Shown here piece by piece: positions 16,661-25,405 of a stretch of 64,000 nt of DNA. The notes below the pieces were generated by a model that saw only the letters and a program-made list of their open reading frames with translations, did not search any database and was not told the DNA's origin. The number at the start of each line of letters is the position of its first letter. The first letter of the stretch is position 1. Source of the stretch: CAZUHB01 sp964620445. Lineage in GTDB: Bacteria; Planctomycetota; B15-G4; CAYZWU01. The DNA lies in NCBI GenBank assembly GCA_964620445.1, contig CAZUHB010000010.1, positions 70,382 through 134,381 on the forward strand, in the 5' to 3' direction. The position numbers and the translations under genes are program-made.

Positions 16661-19600
16661 CTATTCCGGTTGGAGAACGATCTCCCTTTTCACCGGCCGC
16701 CCCGGCAGCAGTTTTACAGTGATCGCTTTTTCGAAGTAGCCTCTCGCATCCACGGTAATCGTCACCGTTCCGGTGGGGAGCTTGTCGTAACGGCGCCTGC
16801 CCTCGATCGTATTGCGTGAATAGATCCTGGTACCGTCGCAGGTCACTTCTATCCTTTCGATCGGAGCAAGCGATTCGTCGAGAACCTCGAGATCGATGAG
16901 GCCGCATGGTTTCAGCTGAATGTCTCCCATGTAGAGATCCTGGTCCTCGGCGACGCGGAATGCACCCGATTTGAAATAGTCGTAGCCCTCGGCATTGACA
17001 ATGAGCTCGTGATCTCCCTCGCGCGAACAGGCGAGACGGAAGCGATTGCCCCCGTCGTTGCCCGAGAATCTGCTCACGATCTTGTCGCGCCCCACATCGT
17101 GCAGAAAAACCTCCCAGCATCGGGGATGGTTGTTCGTGAAGGGGATACCGTTCAACTCGTCGTAGAGCGAGCCACTGACGACACTGGCCGGAAGTGCCAG
17201 ATCCAGGCGGAGAGGAGTTTCCGCGTCGGGCGGGATCCAGAGCTCGGGGAAATAGGCCCGGCCGCCCATGGCGAGCTCGGCAGAGACCTGCCAGCGGCCC
17301 GGTTTGAGGCCGCTCAGGGTGTACCGGCCCGTCTTGTCCGTTGTCGCGTGGAGGTACCGGTTCTCCTCCGGGAGCATGGGCACGCTGACCGCGTTGTACC
17401 GGATCAGGACGCCCTCCTTCGGAGACCCGTCCCGTTGAGTCACGGTTCCGGCGGTGGAGATGAAATTTTCGCGGAGAACGATGGCGTCGCGGCGGATCGT
17501 GATCTCCGTTGTCTGGTCGGGCAGAACGTCGAACCTGTTCTGGATGTATCCCAACCTCTCGAAGGAGAGGGCCGCGGTCCACTCGCCCTGATCGAGGGTG
17601 AAGGTGTTCTTCTTGGAGATCGTCTTGGCCACGGAATACTTGCCCATGTACGTTTGCTGACCGGAAGAATCCTCCGAGAGGGAGAGCGTAAAAGTCGCGT
17701 CCTCATCGTTCTCGAAACCTTCCATCGAGATTTTCAGGAAGCCGGCCGGAGCGACAGGAATGACCAGGCCGTTCAATCTCCGCCCCTTGTCCACCTTGAT
17801 CCCCTTGATGCGGTCCGATACGGCGTTGTCCACCTGGGCCCGGAGATAATAGCTGCCCGGGAGAACTCCCTTTATCTCGAAACGACCTTCACCGTCGATG
17901 TCGGCCTCGAGACTGTAGCAGATCTCCGTCAGCCTCGAATGGGCGCGCACGGTGCCCCTCTTTCCGATGAACGGCTTACCCGTTGCCTCGTTGACGACAA
18001 CCCCCGACAGGGTGGATACGAGGCTGAGATTGATGTCTCTCTCGACGAGACCGGATGTTTCGAAGGGAACGTTGCCCCAATCGACCTGGTCGGGGATCTC
18101 GAGGGTGACGCGGTAGCGCCCCCTGTGGAGTTTGTCCACCTCGAAACGCCCCTGATCGTCGCAGCGGATGTCGCGGGTGAGGCGGTACCAGTCCGCTTCC
18201 GTTCGATTGTACATGGCGTGCGGTTCCCGCCGATTGAACATGGCGTGGCGCAGGAGCAGCCTGCCTCCGCCCAGGGGTTCGCCGTCGTAACCGTACAGCG
18301 TTCCGCGCCACGTCACATGCTCCGGTTTCGGGCCGAAATCGACTTCCACGTCCCTGTCGACGATGTAGACCACTTTGTGCTCTTCGGAGAAATCGACGTC
18401 GTTTCTGAGTTCGATCGGTGGATCGCCCGCCTTGAGAACAACCCTACCGGGGAGCACCGGTTCGGTCGTGTAGCGGCCGTCAGGACCGGACATCGTGGGG
18501 CGCGCCAGCGGAATCCTGTCCCCGTACATGCGGATCAGGACATTCTCGGCGGGATTCCGCGCGTCGTCGAGAACAAGGCCGGTGATTCGAAATCCCTTTT
18601 TCAGGCGGATCTCGATCGCTGCCGCACCGCCCGGGATCGTGCTCGCATACCCTTCGGCATAGTCAGGATGAACGGCCGCCACCTTCTTGTCGATCTTGCG
18701 CAATCCTCTGAGGTTGAAGGCGCCGCTCTCGTCGGTTCTGTCATAGATGCAGACCTCGCTGTAATCGAGGTAGTAGAGGCTCGGAAGGTTCGTCTCCCGA
18801 GGATAGAGGGCAGGCCCCACGATAGCACCCGCGACAGGCTCTCCCGTGACATCGTCCACCACCCGCCCCGAAACGCCCAGACCGGGATCGAGTTCGATCT
18901 CGAGATCGGACCGGGTTTTCTCCTCCGAGATCTCGAGTCCATAGATACGCTGCCTCGTGTAACAGGATGCCCAGATCGAAAGGTGATACTCGCCGCTCGC
19001 ATCGATCGGAAAGCGGAACCGACCCTCGCGGTCCCGCACGGTCTCGTGAATCGGCTGGGTCCATCCCTCCCCTTCGACAAAGGTGGTCAGTTGGAAGTCA
19101 TAGGCTTCGACCGGTTGGCCTGTCGAACTGTCGGTCACTGTTCCCGAAATGAAAAGCCCTGTCGGCTCCAGAGCGATCCGATCGCGCATATCGTGGTTCG
19201 CGTCGGCAATGGGTCCGTGTGTGGGCGGAGCGCTTCCATCGGCGGCGTGCCCCTCGGCCACGAGACGCTCGGAAGCGGCGGCCGGCACCGATTCGGAACG
19301 ATCCGAATGCGGCGTGCGGCCGGGAAGAACCTTGAAGAGGATGACGCTCGTTCCAACAAGGAGCACAGTGGCCGCGAGGGCAATTTTCAACTTCGCCGAA
19401 AAAAGAAGTGAGCCGGGGATTTCGGCCGAAGCAGCGGCGGACGCGGCCGATGTCGAGCCTGCGGCAGCGCCAGCGGCGGCGGCGGCGGATGCAGCCAGAT
19501 GCAGGCCTGCCAGCGGAGCCAGCGCCAGACACCACGTTTTTCGATCGCCGCCGTAGCGGTGATCGAGTTTTGTTCTCAGCTGATCGAGACCGCGCTGAAT

Positions 19601-20026
19601 GCGGGTTTTCACCGTCTCATGGGGAACGGCGAGGCGGGCGGCGACGTCGCGTGCCGGGAGGTTTTCATAGAAACGTAGAATGATCGTCGAAAGGTAAGGT
19701 TCGTCGAGATGGAGAACCGCCTCGGTCAGATGGCGCAGAGCTTCCTTGCGCATGGCGATCTCTTCGGGCGAGGTCACCGTTGGCGTCGACTCGACAGCGT
19801 TCTCATGTTTTGTCCTCCGTTGCTCTCCGCGGTGCATGGTCACGATCATGTTCCGCAGTACGCGGGAGAACCAGGCTTTGATCGATCGATCCGATGCCGG
19901 CGGGTGCTCGAGGGCCGCGAGCCACGTGTTCTGTTCCACATCGGCGGCCTGATGCTCATCGCGTACGAGTCTGCGAGCGAGGGATCGGATGAAGTCGGCG
20001 TGGGTCAGAAGCTCTTCGCGCTCCAT
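16661..20026 (-). CDS. ECF sigma factor fused to a transmembrane segment and large extracytoplasmic beta-sandwich region
   Basis: A 1121-residue protein joining three parts. Residues about 7-75 are sigma region 2 (HADFIRSLARRLVRDEHQAA, VEQNTWLAAL) and about 93-155 are region 4 (LPARDVAARLAVPHETVKTR, helix-turn-helix). An Ala-rich linker (165-205) leads to a single strong membrane segment at 213-232. The remaining roughly 890 residues are repeated CarboxypepD_reg-like beta-sandwich modules (SGTVTDSSTGQPVEAY, SGRVVDDVTGEPVAGA, GVLPGSYYLRAQV and others). The predicted topology puts the sigma domain in the cytosol and the repeats outside. This would tether the sigma factor and let an external signal, perhaps proteolysis, free it. 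No anti-sigma gene is adjacent. The frame is continuous, so it is not an assembly join of two genes. Confidence 0.85.
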   Translation of the reverse strand: MEREELLTHADFIRSLARRLVRDEHQAADVEQNTWLAALEHPPASDRSIKAWFSRVLRNMIVTMHRGEQRRTKHENAVESTPTVTSPEEIAMRKEALRHLTEAVLHLDEPYLSTIILRFYENLPARDVAARLAVPHETVKTRIQRGLDQLRTKLDHRYGGDRKTWCLALAPLAGLHLAASAAAAAGAAAGSTSAASAAASAEIPGSLLFSAKLKIALAATVLLVGTSVILFKVLPGRTPHSDRSESVPAAASERLVAEGHAADGSAPPTHGPIADANHDMRDRIALEPTGLFISGTVTDSSTGQPVEAYDFQLTTFVEGEGWTQPIHETVRDREGRFRFPIDASGEYHLSIWASCYTRQRIYGLEISEEKTRSDLEIELDPGLGVSGRVVDDVTGEPVAGAIVGPALYPRETNLPSLYYLDYSEVCIYDRTDESGAFNLRGLRKIDKKVAAVHPDYAEGYASTIPGGAAAIEIRLKKGFRITGLVLDDARNPAENVLIRMYGDRIPLARPTMSGPDGRYTTEPVLPGRVVLKAGDPPIELRNDVDFSEEHKVVYIVDRDVEVDFGPKPEHVTWRGTLYGYDGEPLGGGRLLLRHAMFNRREPHAMYNRTEADWYRLTRDIRCDDQGRFEVDKLHRGRYRVTLEIPDQVDWGNVPFETSGLVERDINLSLVSTLSGVVVNEATGKPFIGKRGTVRAHSRLTEICYSLEADIDGEGRFEIKGVLPGSYYLRAQVDNAVSDRIKGIKVDKGRRLNGLVIPVAPAGFLKISMEGFENDEDATFTLSLSEDSSGQQTYMGKYSVAKTISKKNTFTLDQGEWTAALSFERLGYIQNRFDVLPDQTTEITIRRDAIVLRENFISTAGTVTQRDGSPKEGVLIRYNAVSVPMLPEENRYLHATTDKTGRYTLSGLKPGRWQVSAELAMGGRAYFPELWIPPDAETPLRLDLALPASVVSGSLYDELNGIPFTNNHPRCWEVFLHDVGRDKIVSRFSGNDGGNRFRLACSREGDHELIVNAEGYDYFKSGAFRVAEDQDLYMGDIQLKPCGLIDLEVLDESLAPIERIEVTCDGTRIYSRNTIEGRRRYDKLPTGTVTITVDARGYFEKAITVKLLPGRPVKREIVLQPE

Positions 20027-20073
20027 GCTGGTCGGTCACCTAACAGTTTTCGCGGATATCTTGATGTGATCGT

Positions 20074-20102
20074 AACATACATATATATAAAACGCCTCAC
20101 AA
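20074..20102 (-). promoter_or_regulatory. Candidate promoter of the sigma-fusion gene
   Basis: Read leftward: TTGTGA (20102-20097), 17-bp spacer, TATGTT (20079-20074), about 48 bp before the start codon at 20026. It lies between the terminator at 20150-20181 and the gene, which favours the upstream structured RNA being a separate transcript. Confidence 0.45.
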
Positions 20103-20149
20103 ACGGGGACGGGCTCAGGATTTTCGGCGATTCGGATCGGATTCTATCC

Positions 20150-20181
20150 AAAAAAAAACGGGTTCTTGAAGAACCCGTTTT
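20150..20181 (-). terminator. Strong leftward Rho-independent terminator
   Basis: A perfect 27-base palindrome (20155-20181; arms AAAACGGGTTCTT and AAGAACCCGTTTT around a central G) is followed, read leftward, by a run of nine T (20158-20150). Read rightward the tail is only four T, so the signal is mainly leftward. No leftward protein gene lies upstream of it. Confidence 0.8.
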
Positions 20182-20310
20182 CGAAAGACCCTTGGTCAAG
20201 CCCATTTGCTATTTAAACTAGGCACCCTTTCATAGTTTAAACAACGTGTCCCAAAGGTCTTTCAAGACTGTTCTGATCGGTGAATCCCGAACAGGTTTTC
20301 TTTTGAAAGA
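20150..20310 (-). ncRNA. Candidate small structured RNA ending in the leftward terminator
   Basis: Upstream of the terminator, read leftward, are three nested elements. Arms 20251-20263 and 20183-20195 pair over 13 bp; the single imperfect position is a G-U pair on this strand but a C-A mismatch on the other, which favours leftward transcription. Inside it, TAGTTTAAA (20233-20241) pairs perfectly with TTTAAACTA (20212-20220) around a 12-base loop. Before it, CTGTTC (20268-20273) pairs with GAACAG (20289-20294). The segment 20258-20265 can alternatively pair with 20303-20310, so two folds exclude each other. It could be an independent small RNA or a leader element of the sigma-fusion gene. No promoter for it was found. 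Confidence 0.5.
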
Positions 20311-20507
20311 TCTCACCATCAAATGCTTTTTGACTACATAACGCCTGCCGCGTCGTCGCGGGCTCAGCAGATCGGGAAAAAAACAAAAAAACTTTCCCGT
20401 GGTCCTCTGCCGGCTTGATGCTGTATATGTCAGCTTTGTTGCCTTTTCGGGGCGAGCCCTTGGACGGATCGCGGACCGATAGGTGTTACAGTTGAGGGAG
20501 AAAGGAC

Positions 20508-21461
20508 ATGTGTCTCTTGACTCACCGGCTTTCGTATGTGTCGTTCTTGTCGATTCTCACCTGCGCCCTCTTTCTTGGCTGCTTTGACAGTGGAAATGAC
20601 GAGGCGCAGTCCGAGCGTGATTCCCTGTCAACGGGAGTCCTTTCGGTATTCGTGGTCAACTATCCTCTGCAATTTTTTGCAGAGCAGATCGGGGGGGATG
20701 CGGTCGATGTCGTTTTTCCTGCGCCTGCCGACGAGGACCCGGCCCACTGGGTGCCTGATCCGGAATCGATCTCCGCTTACCAGCAAGCCGATCTCATATT
20801 GTTGAATGGAGCGACCTATGCCAAGTGGCTCGACAAGGCATCTCTCCCCCTGTCGAAACTGGTGGACACGTCCGCGGATTTTCAGGATCGATTCATCGCG
20901 ATCGATCACGCGGTCACCCACAGCCATGGCCCGGAAGGGGAGCACGAGCACGGGGGATGGGCGTTCACCACCTGGCTCGATCCACTCAATGCCATATCCC
21001 ACGCGCGAGCGGTGATGGAAGCGTTCGTCGCGGCGCGCCCCGGTCAGGAGGCCGTCTTCCGCACCGCATTCGAGAAACTGGAAACGGACCTTACCCTTCT
21101 CGACAGGTCTATCAGCGCCATCGTCTCCGGTCGGGAATCGCTGCCGATCGTGATGTCCCATCCCGTTTACCAGTATTTTACCCGGCGATACAACCTCAAC
21201 GCACGGAGCGTTCACTGGGAGCCCGACGCCGTACCCGATCGCTCGATGTGGCAGGAGTTTTCCGAACTGCTCGCCGACCACCCGGCCCGGTGGATGATCT
21301 GGGAAGGAAGTCCCTTGCCCGAGGTGGCATCGAAGCTGGCCGAAACGGGTGTAAAGAGCGTCGTGTTCGATCCCTGCGGCAATGTGCCCGACGAAGGTGA
21401 CTTCATCGGCGTGATGCAACGGAACGTGGAAAACCTCGCCAAGGTTTTCGAAGGGGAATAG
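20508..21461 (+). CDS. Metal ABC transporter substrate-binding lipoprotein (ZnuA/TroA family), atypical ligand set
   Basis: A 317-residue lipoprotein (lipobox LFLGC, Cys25) of the TroA/ZnuA cluster that binds zinc or manganese for ABC import. Likely ligands are H80 in DPAHWVPDP, H218 in MSHPVYQYF and D288 in VFDPCGN. A His-rich loop (HSHGPEGEHEHGG, 138-150) fits zinc binding. The second canonical ligand, the His of the usual PH.WLDP block, is replaced: the sequence reads FTTWLDP. The loop may supply a substitute. AAAGGA precedes the ATG. No permease or ATPase gene is adjacent, so the partner must be encoded elsewhere. The next gene is convergent. Confidence 0.82.
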   Translation: MCLLTHRLSYVSFLSILTCALFLGCFDSGNDEAQSERDSLSTGVLSVFVVNYPLQFFAEQIGGDAVDVVFPAPADEDPAHWVPDPESISAYQQADLILLNGATYAKWLDKASLPLSKLVDTSADFQDRFIAIDHAVTHSHGPEGEHEHGGWAFTTWLDPLNAISHARAVMEAFVAARPGQEAVFRTAFEKLETDLTLLDRSISAIVSGRESLPIVMSHPVYQYFTRRYNLNARSVHWEPDAVPDRSMWQEFSELLADHPARWMIWEGSPLPEVASKLAETGVKSVVFDPCGNVPDEGDFIGVMQRNVENLAKVFEGE

Positions 21462-21524
21462 CTCTCGCAATCCGGCCGCTTCGGCCCACGAAGCTCGAGC
21501 CAGGCCCCGGGAAGAAACGATAAA

Positions 21525-21572
21525 AATCGCCCGGCGCTCAATCCGACCGATCGGAGAGAGCACCGGGCGATT
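21525..21572 (-). terminator. Terminator between convergent genes
   Basis: AATCGCCCGG (21525-21534) and CCGGGCGATT (21563-21572) form a perfect 10-bp stem, extended by GCGCTC/GAGAGC inside. Read leftward the stem ends in TTTTT, so it best terminates the C25 gene; it may also stop the metal-binding lipoprotein transcript. Confidence 0.7.
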
Positions 21573-21608
21573 CCATATCAATCGCGGAACGGAAAACCTG
21601 CCCTGTCT

Positions 21609-24600
21609 CTAGGGCAGAACCTCGACCGAAATCGCGTTGGATGCGAAATCGACAGGATTCGTCACGGCAAAAGCGAAGGTCAGCGTCTGACCCACGTGGG
21701 GCGCCAGACCCGGGGCGGCAGCGAGATCGAGCTCGACCACGGCCTTGCCCTGTCCATCCAAGGTCGACCAGAAGTCCTGGAAGACAGGCATGGAAAGATT
21801 GTTGTAAATGTACTCGGACACCCAGTCCCAGTTGAGCGGGATGTGCACACCGTTGACCGTCATGCCGGGCGAGGAGCCTTCGAGGCTCGCCAGCATGAGA
21901 TAGTCGCGACCGGCATAGGTCATTCCTGCATCGAGCTGGAAGTCGATGCTGCATCCGCTGGCTGACGACAGCTCGTAGGCGTCGGCCCAGAGTTCGGGGT
22001 AGTGGTTGAGCCGCTGGACGCGGAAGTCGTCGAGACCGGCTTCGACAATGTCGTCGTTCGGCTGGTCCTTGGCGCTGAAACGCACCTTCACCTGGGAGGT
22101 GGGTGTGACGTAGTCGCCCACGGTGAAGGCCATCAGAGTCCAGCTGCTGATCGAACCGGTCGAGGAGTAGACGTTGGTCCACGTGGTGCCGTCGTCGTTG
22201 GACACATCGATCTCGTAGGCGTCGTTCCCGTCGCGCGAGTAGTACCAGTTGTAGGCCGCGATCTGGGCGTCGCCCGAGGAGAGGTCGATGGTGGGGGAGA
22301 TCAGGCGCGTGGGGCCGCCGTCGATGTCGTAGTCGGCGTAGTAACCGTTGGCCGGGCCGTTCTCGGTCACGAAGCAATAGGTGCCGGTGCCGGCGGGATT
22401 ATCCACCGCGGGCGCGACCTGGCCGCCCGAGGTCGTGTTGGGCACGCACCGTTCCCACGTTCCGGTCGTGACGTTCTGGTCGACCACGGTCCAGCCGGTG
22501 TCGTCCTCGAAGTCATCGTGCAACATCTCCTCCACGAAGTAGACGTCGAAGGTGTATGTCGACGCCGGCGCGTTCCACGGGGAGTAGACCGTCGTGCCGA
22601 GGTCGCCCTGGGCGCTGAAGTAGAATTCAGGTTCGCAACCGGGGATGGTGTTGGGAAGGTTCGCCTCGAACAGATCGTTGCCGAGATCGGTGAGCGCCAC
22701 CTGTGTGTAGGCGCTGGCCGAATCGAAGCGATAGTACATGTATCCCGTGCCGGGAACGTAGTTTTCCTTGCCCGCCTCGATCTTGATCGAGAAGGTGTAG
22801 GCCAGGCCGGGCGGCTCGGGGCTGCCGGGCAGTTCCTCGGGGAACGTCATGTAGAGCTCGGGTTCTGCAGGCGGTTTGATCGTCTGCGCCGGGTCGCCGA
22901 AAAGGAGGCAGCACTCGATGACGCCCCTCCACGTATCGTAAGTCGGATCCTCGTCGATGAGCGGCGCCATCAGGTCGCGCGCATAGGCCATCGCCTTGCC
23001 CTGCTGCCAGTTGGCGATGCTTCCGGAGTTGTTCGTCACGTCGAAAAGATAGTCCCAGAAGCTCTTCTGCTGCAGGGCGCTGCTCGATCCCGTGTTGTCG
23101 AAGTTACCCCACCCGTAGCCGGTGTTGTACACGCAGCCGAAAGCGAGTTCCGTATCGGAGTGGAAGAGCATCGAGTGCAGAACGCCGTCGTCGGCCGCGT
23201 CCATGTCGCCGCAGTGGCATCCATAGTCGTGGACGAAGAAGGGCAGGGTGTTGTGGTAGCTGCTCTCCCAGGAGGTGTAGTAGACGTCCATGGACATGTA
23301 CTCGTTGGCGTGTGCAATGCCGGCGATCAGGGTGCATTTGTCGGCGTTGATCGCGGCCTGGAGTCCGCTCGCACCCGTGCCGATCCAACCCGTGTTGGGC
23401 GGCTCCTCGGTGTAAGCCTCGTCCATCGCGAAGGCCGCGCCGGCGTTTTCCTGATTCCACGTGTCGAAGCCGTACTGGAATCCGAGCCAGGACGGATAGG
23501 GCGGATCATTGTTGTAGGGATCCGGGCCGAGCCAGTGGTCGACGCCGTAACGCGCACTGTAGTCGACGAAATCGTCTCCCTGGCAGTTCCAGCCGGTGTC
23601 GCCCCCGTAGAAGGCGGCGTTATCGAGATAGGTGCGATCCTGGTTGTCGGTGTAGGCAAAGCTCTTCGTCATCCAGTTGGCCACGTCGAGCGGCACGTCG
23701 CAGGTGAGACGGCCGATGAACATTTCGGCGTAGAGGTCGAAGCCGGTATCACCCCGCTCGCCCCACTGGCTGTCATGATCGGCATTGAAGTTGTTGTCCA
23801 GGTGGTTCCAGTAGATGTCGGAATCGACATTACCCTCGTAGGAATAGTAGAGCTGCCTGGCGGGGAGCCACTCCGCATCGCCGCCGATCAGGATGTAGCT
23901 CGTGCCCCAGTCCTGGTAGGCGTCCTTGCAGAACTCCCTCACGCGCGCGGGCTGATCGTTGAAGAGGGGATCGGAATCCTCGTAGTCGGGCATGGCCATG
24001 ATCGCCTGTTCGGTGACCACGATACCGGCCAGTCCCATGTCGGCAAGGTGCTTGTTGATGAGGCTCTCCCAGTTGTAGGGGAGCGACGGTGAGGTGGCCC
24101 AGTAGTCGAGGCCGTTCGTCTCGGTGGTGATGATGACGAAGTCATAGTCGTCGGCCGGATCGCAGATGCCGCCGGGATAGTCGCGGCCGCGTGTCTTGAG
24201 CGCTTCGTAGCTCGCCATCATTTCCGGATTGCGTACGAGATTCTGGACCCATTCTGCATCGTCCTTGTTGCCAGGGCGCAGGAAGGGATTGTGGTCGGCG
24301 CTCTCCGTCAGTTCGAGGGTGACGGTCACGTCGGAGAAGCAGGAGATCCTGCCCTCGGCGGGGACGTACTTGACCAGGTTGAGACCGAGCGAAAAGATGG
24401 TGTAGCCCCTGCAATAGCCGACCTTCTCACCCCTGTGGTGGGCGGTCGGAAAGGCTTCGGTCAGGGCGTAGGTCTCCTCGTTGACCGTCAAGCCCGCGGG
24501 GCGCTCGCTTCCGATCGGAACAGGATTCTGGTAGGGGAATATGGGGTCCGCGATCAGGTCGATACCCTCACAGGCATAGTCCTGCAAGAATCCGGTGACC

Positions 24601-24915
24601 GACACTCGGGCGACCTCTTTCCCGGGGGGAAGGAGGATCTTCACGAAGTGGATAGGCAGGGCCGGATCGCCTGCCCGCTGGGCGGTGGTGAGGGCATCGT
24701 AAGGAAGCGATCGACGTGTAGGTCGATCCCTCGATTTCGATCCTTTTCAGCAAGGGCGCTTTGAAAGAGAAATCAAGAGACAGTGAGTCCGGGGATGGCA
24801 CCGGCGTCTGGGCCGCCAGTGGCGGTGCCGCCACAAGACCGATCGCGGCGAAAAGGAGCAGGCCCACGAAGACCTGTCCCGTCCACCAACCCTTTCCGAT
24901 AATTGGTTTTCTCAT
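21609..24915 (-). pseudogene. Secreted C25 (gingipain-like) peptidase interrupted by a frameshift
   Basis: The start at 24915 (GGAGGAC upstream) gives a signal peptide (about 1-35, ending LAAQ) and SLSLDFSFKAPLLKRIEIEG, then the frame fails near 24700-24715. The next frame continues with RAGDPALPIHFVKILLPPG, the normal C25 propeptide block. One surplus base, or two missing, explains the break; no homopolymer is present. The rest is intact for over 1000 residues: peptidase core with catalytic His in HDYGCHCGD and Cys in FGCVYNTGYGWGN, then two C-terminal beta-sandwich domains, one beginning DDFEDDTGWTVVD. The repaired protein would have about 1100 residues. Real decay and an assembly error are both possible; the long intact body favours an error or a recent event. 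Confidence 0.8.
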
Positions 24916-25230
24916 TTTTTGTCCTCCACTTAGCCTCAATTGAACCAGAACACATTGCGATAGCTTGTCTGAAACGATCCCGGCGCAAACGGACCGCGAT
25001 CCTGGAATCTCATAGTCATGCTTCAATGGAATTCAGGCATTTCGCGACTGTCGATCAGCGTGTACCATCGACTGCTGACAGTCCTATTTTTTTTCTGGAT
25101 ACACACGTACAACGGGTGCATGTAAAAGCGGGCTTGTCAAGAAATTATACATACAGGGATTTTTATTTCAATAGAAACCACGGATTAAAAGGAACGGCGT
25201 AGACGGCTCGATGGCGAAGATAGTCGGGAT
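24916..25230. other. Divergent intergenic region without a recognised gene
   Basis: It contains the ribosome-binding site of the leftward C25 gene (GGAGGAC) and an AT-rich stretch (about 25080-25200) likely to hold promoters. TTGTCA at 25134 and TATACA at 25146 are suggestive but wrongly spaced. No reading frame is convincing. Confidence 0.5.
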
Positions 25231-25365
25231 TAACCGTTGTAGGGGAATAATCGAACGGTTAGCATCAATGATGCGTTGTATTCCGACCATCCGGCAGCGT
25301 CCGGATGGGAGTCCCTGATAGCCCTCGGGGACTGCGGTCATTCGCGATCCCGATCCCGCCCGCGA
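25231..25365 (+). ncRNA. Structured 5' leader with five consecutive perfect hairpins
   Basis: Five perfect stems follow one another just before the M28 gene. TAACCGTT/AACGGTTA (25231-25238, 25254-25261). GCATC/GATGC (25262-25266, 25270-25274). CCATCCGG/CCGGATGG (25287-25294, 25301-25308). AGTCCC/GGGACT (25310-25315, 25328-25333). TCGCG/CGCGA (25342-25346, 25361-25365). The ribosome-binding site lies about 30 bases later. The array is too regular for chance in one small gap and suggests a cis-acting RNA or a small RNA. I do not recognise a known riboswitch class. Confidence 0.5.
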
Positions 25366-25405
25366 CCTCTTAGTACCGAACGCACCTGGAGAAAAAGGAA
25401 CATTC

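Larger units (their letters stand above)
20027..20507. other. Divergent intergenic region, 481 bp
   Basis: This gap separates the leftward sigma-fusion gene from the rightward metal-binding lipoprotein gene. It holds a leftward promoter candidate (20074-20102), a strong leftward terminator (20150-20181) and a structured region (20183-20310). There is also a small perfect hairpin, CCGCG-TCGT-CGCGG (20348-20361), and CGGGAAA/TTTCCCG flanking an A-rich stretch (near 20373-20399). No protein gene is supported. Confidence 0.6.

Noticed and set aside
20150..20340. 6S RNA, tmRNA or RNase P RNA in the divergent gap
   Set aside because: The rod is shorter than 6S RNA and lacks a large central bubble; there is no tRNA-like end or conserved RNase P core.
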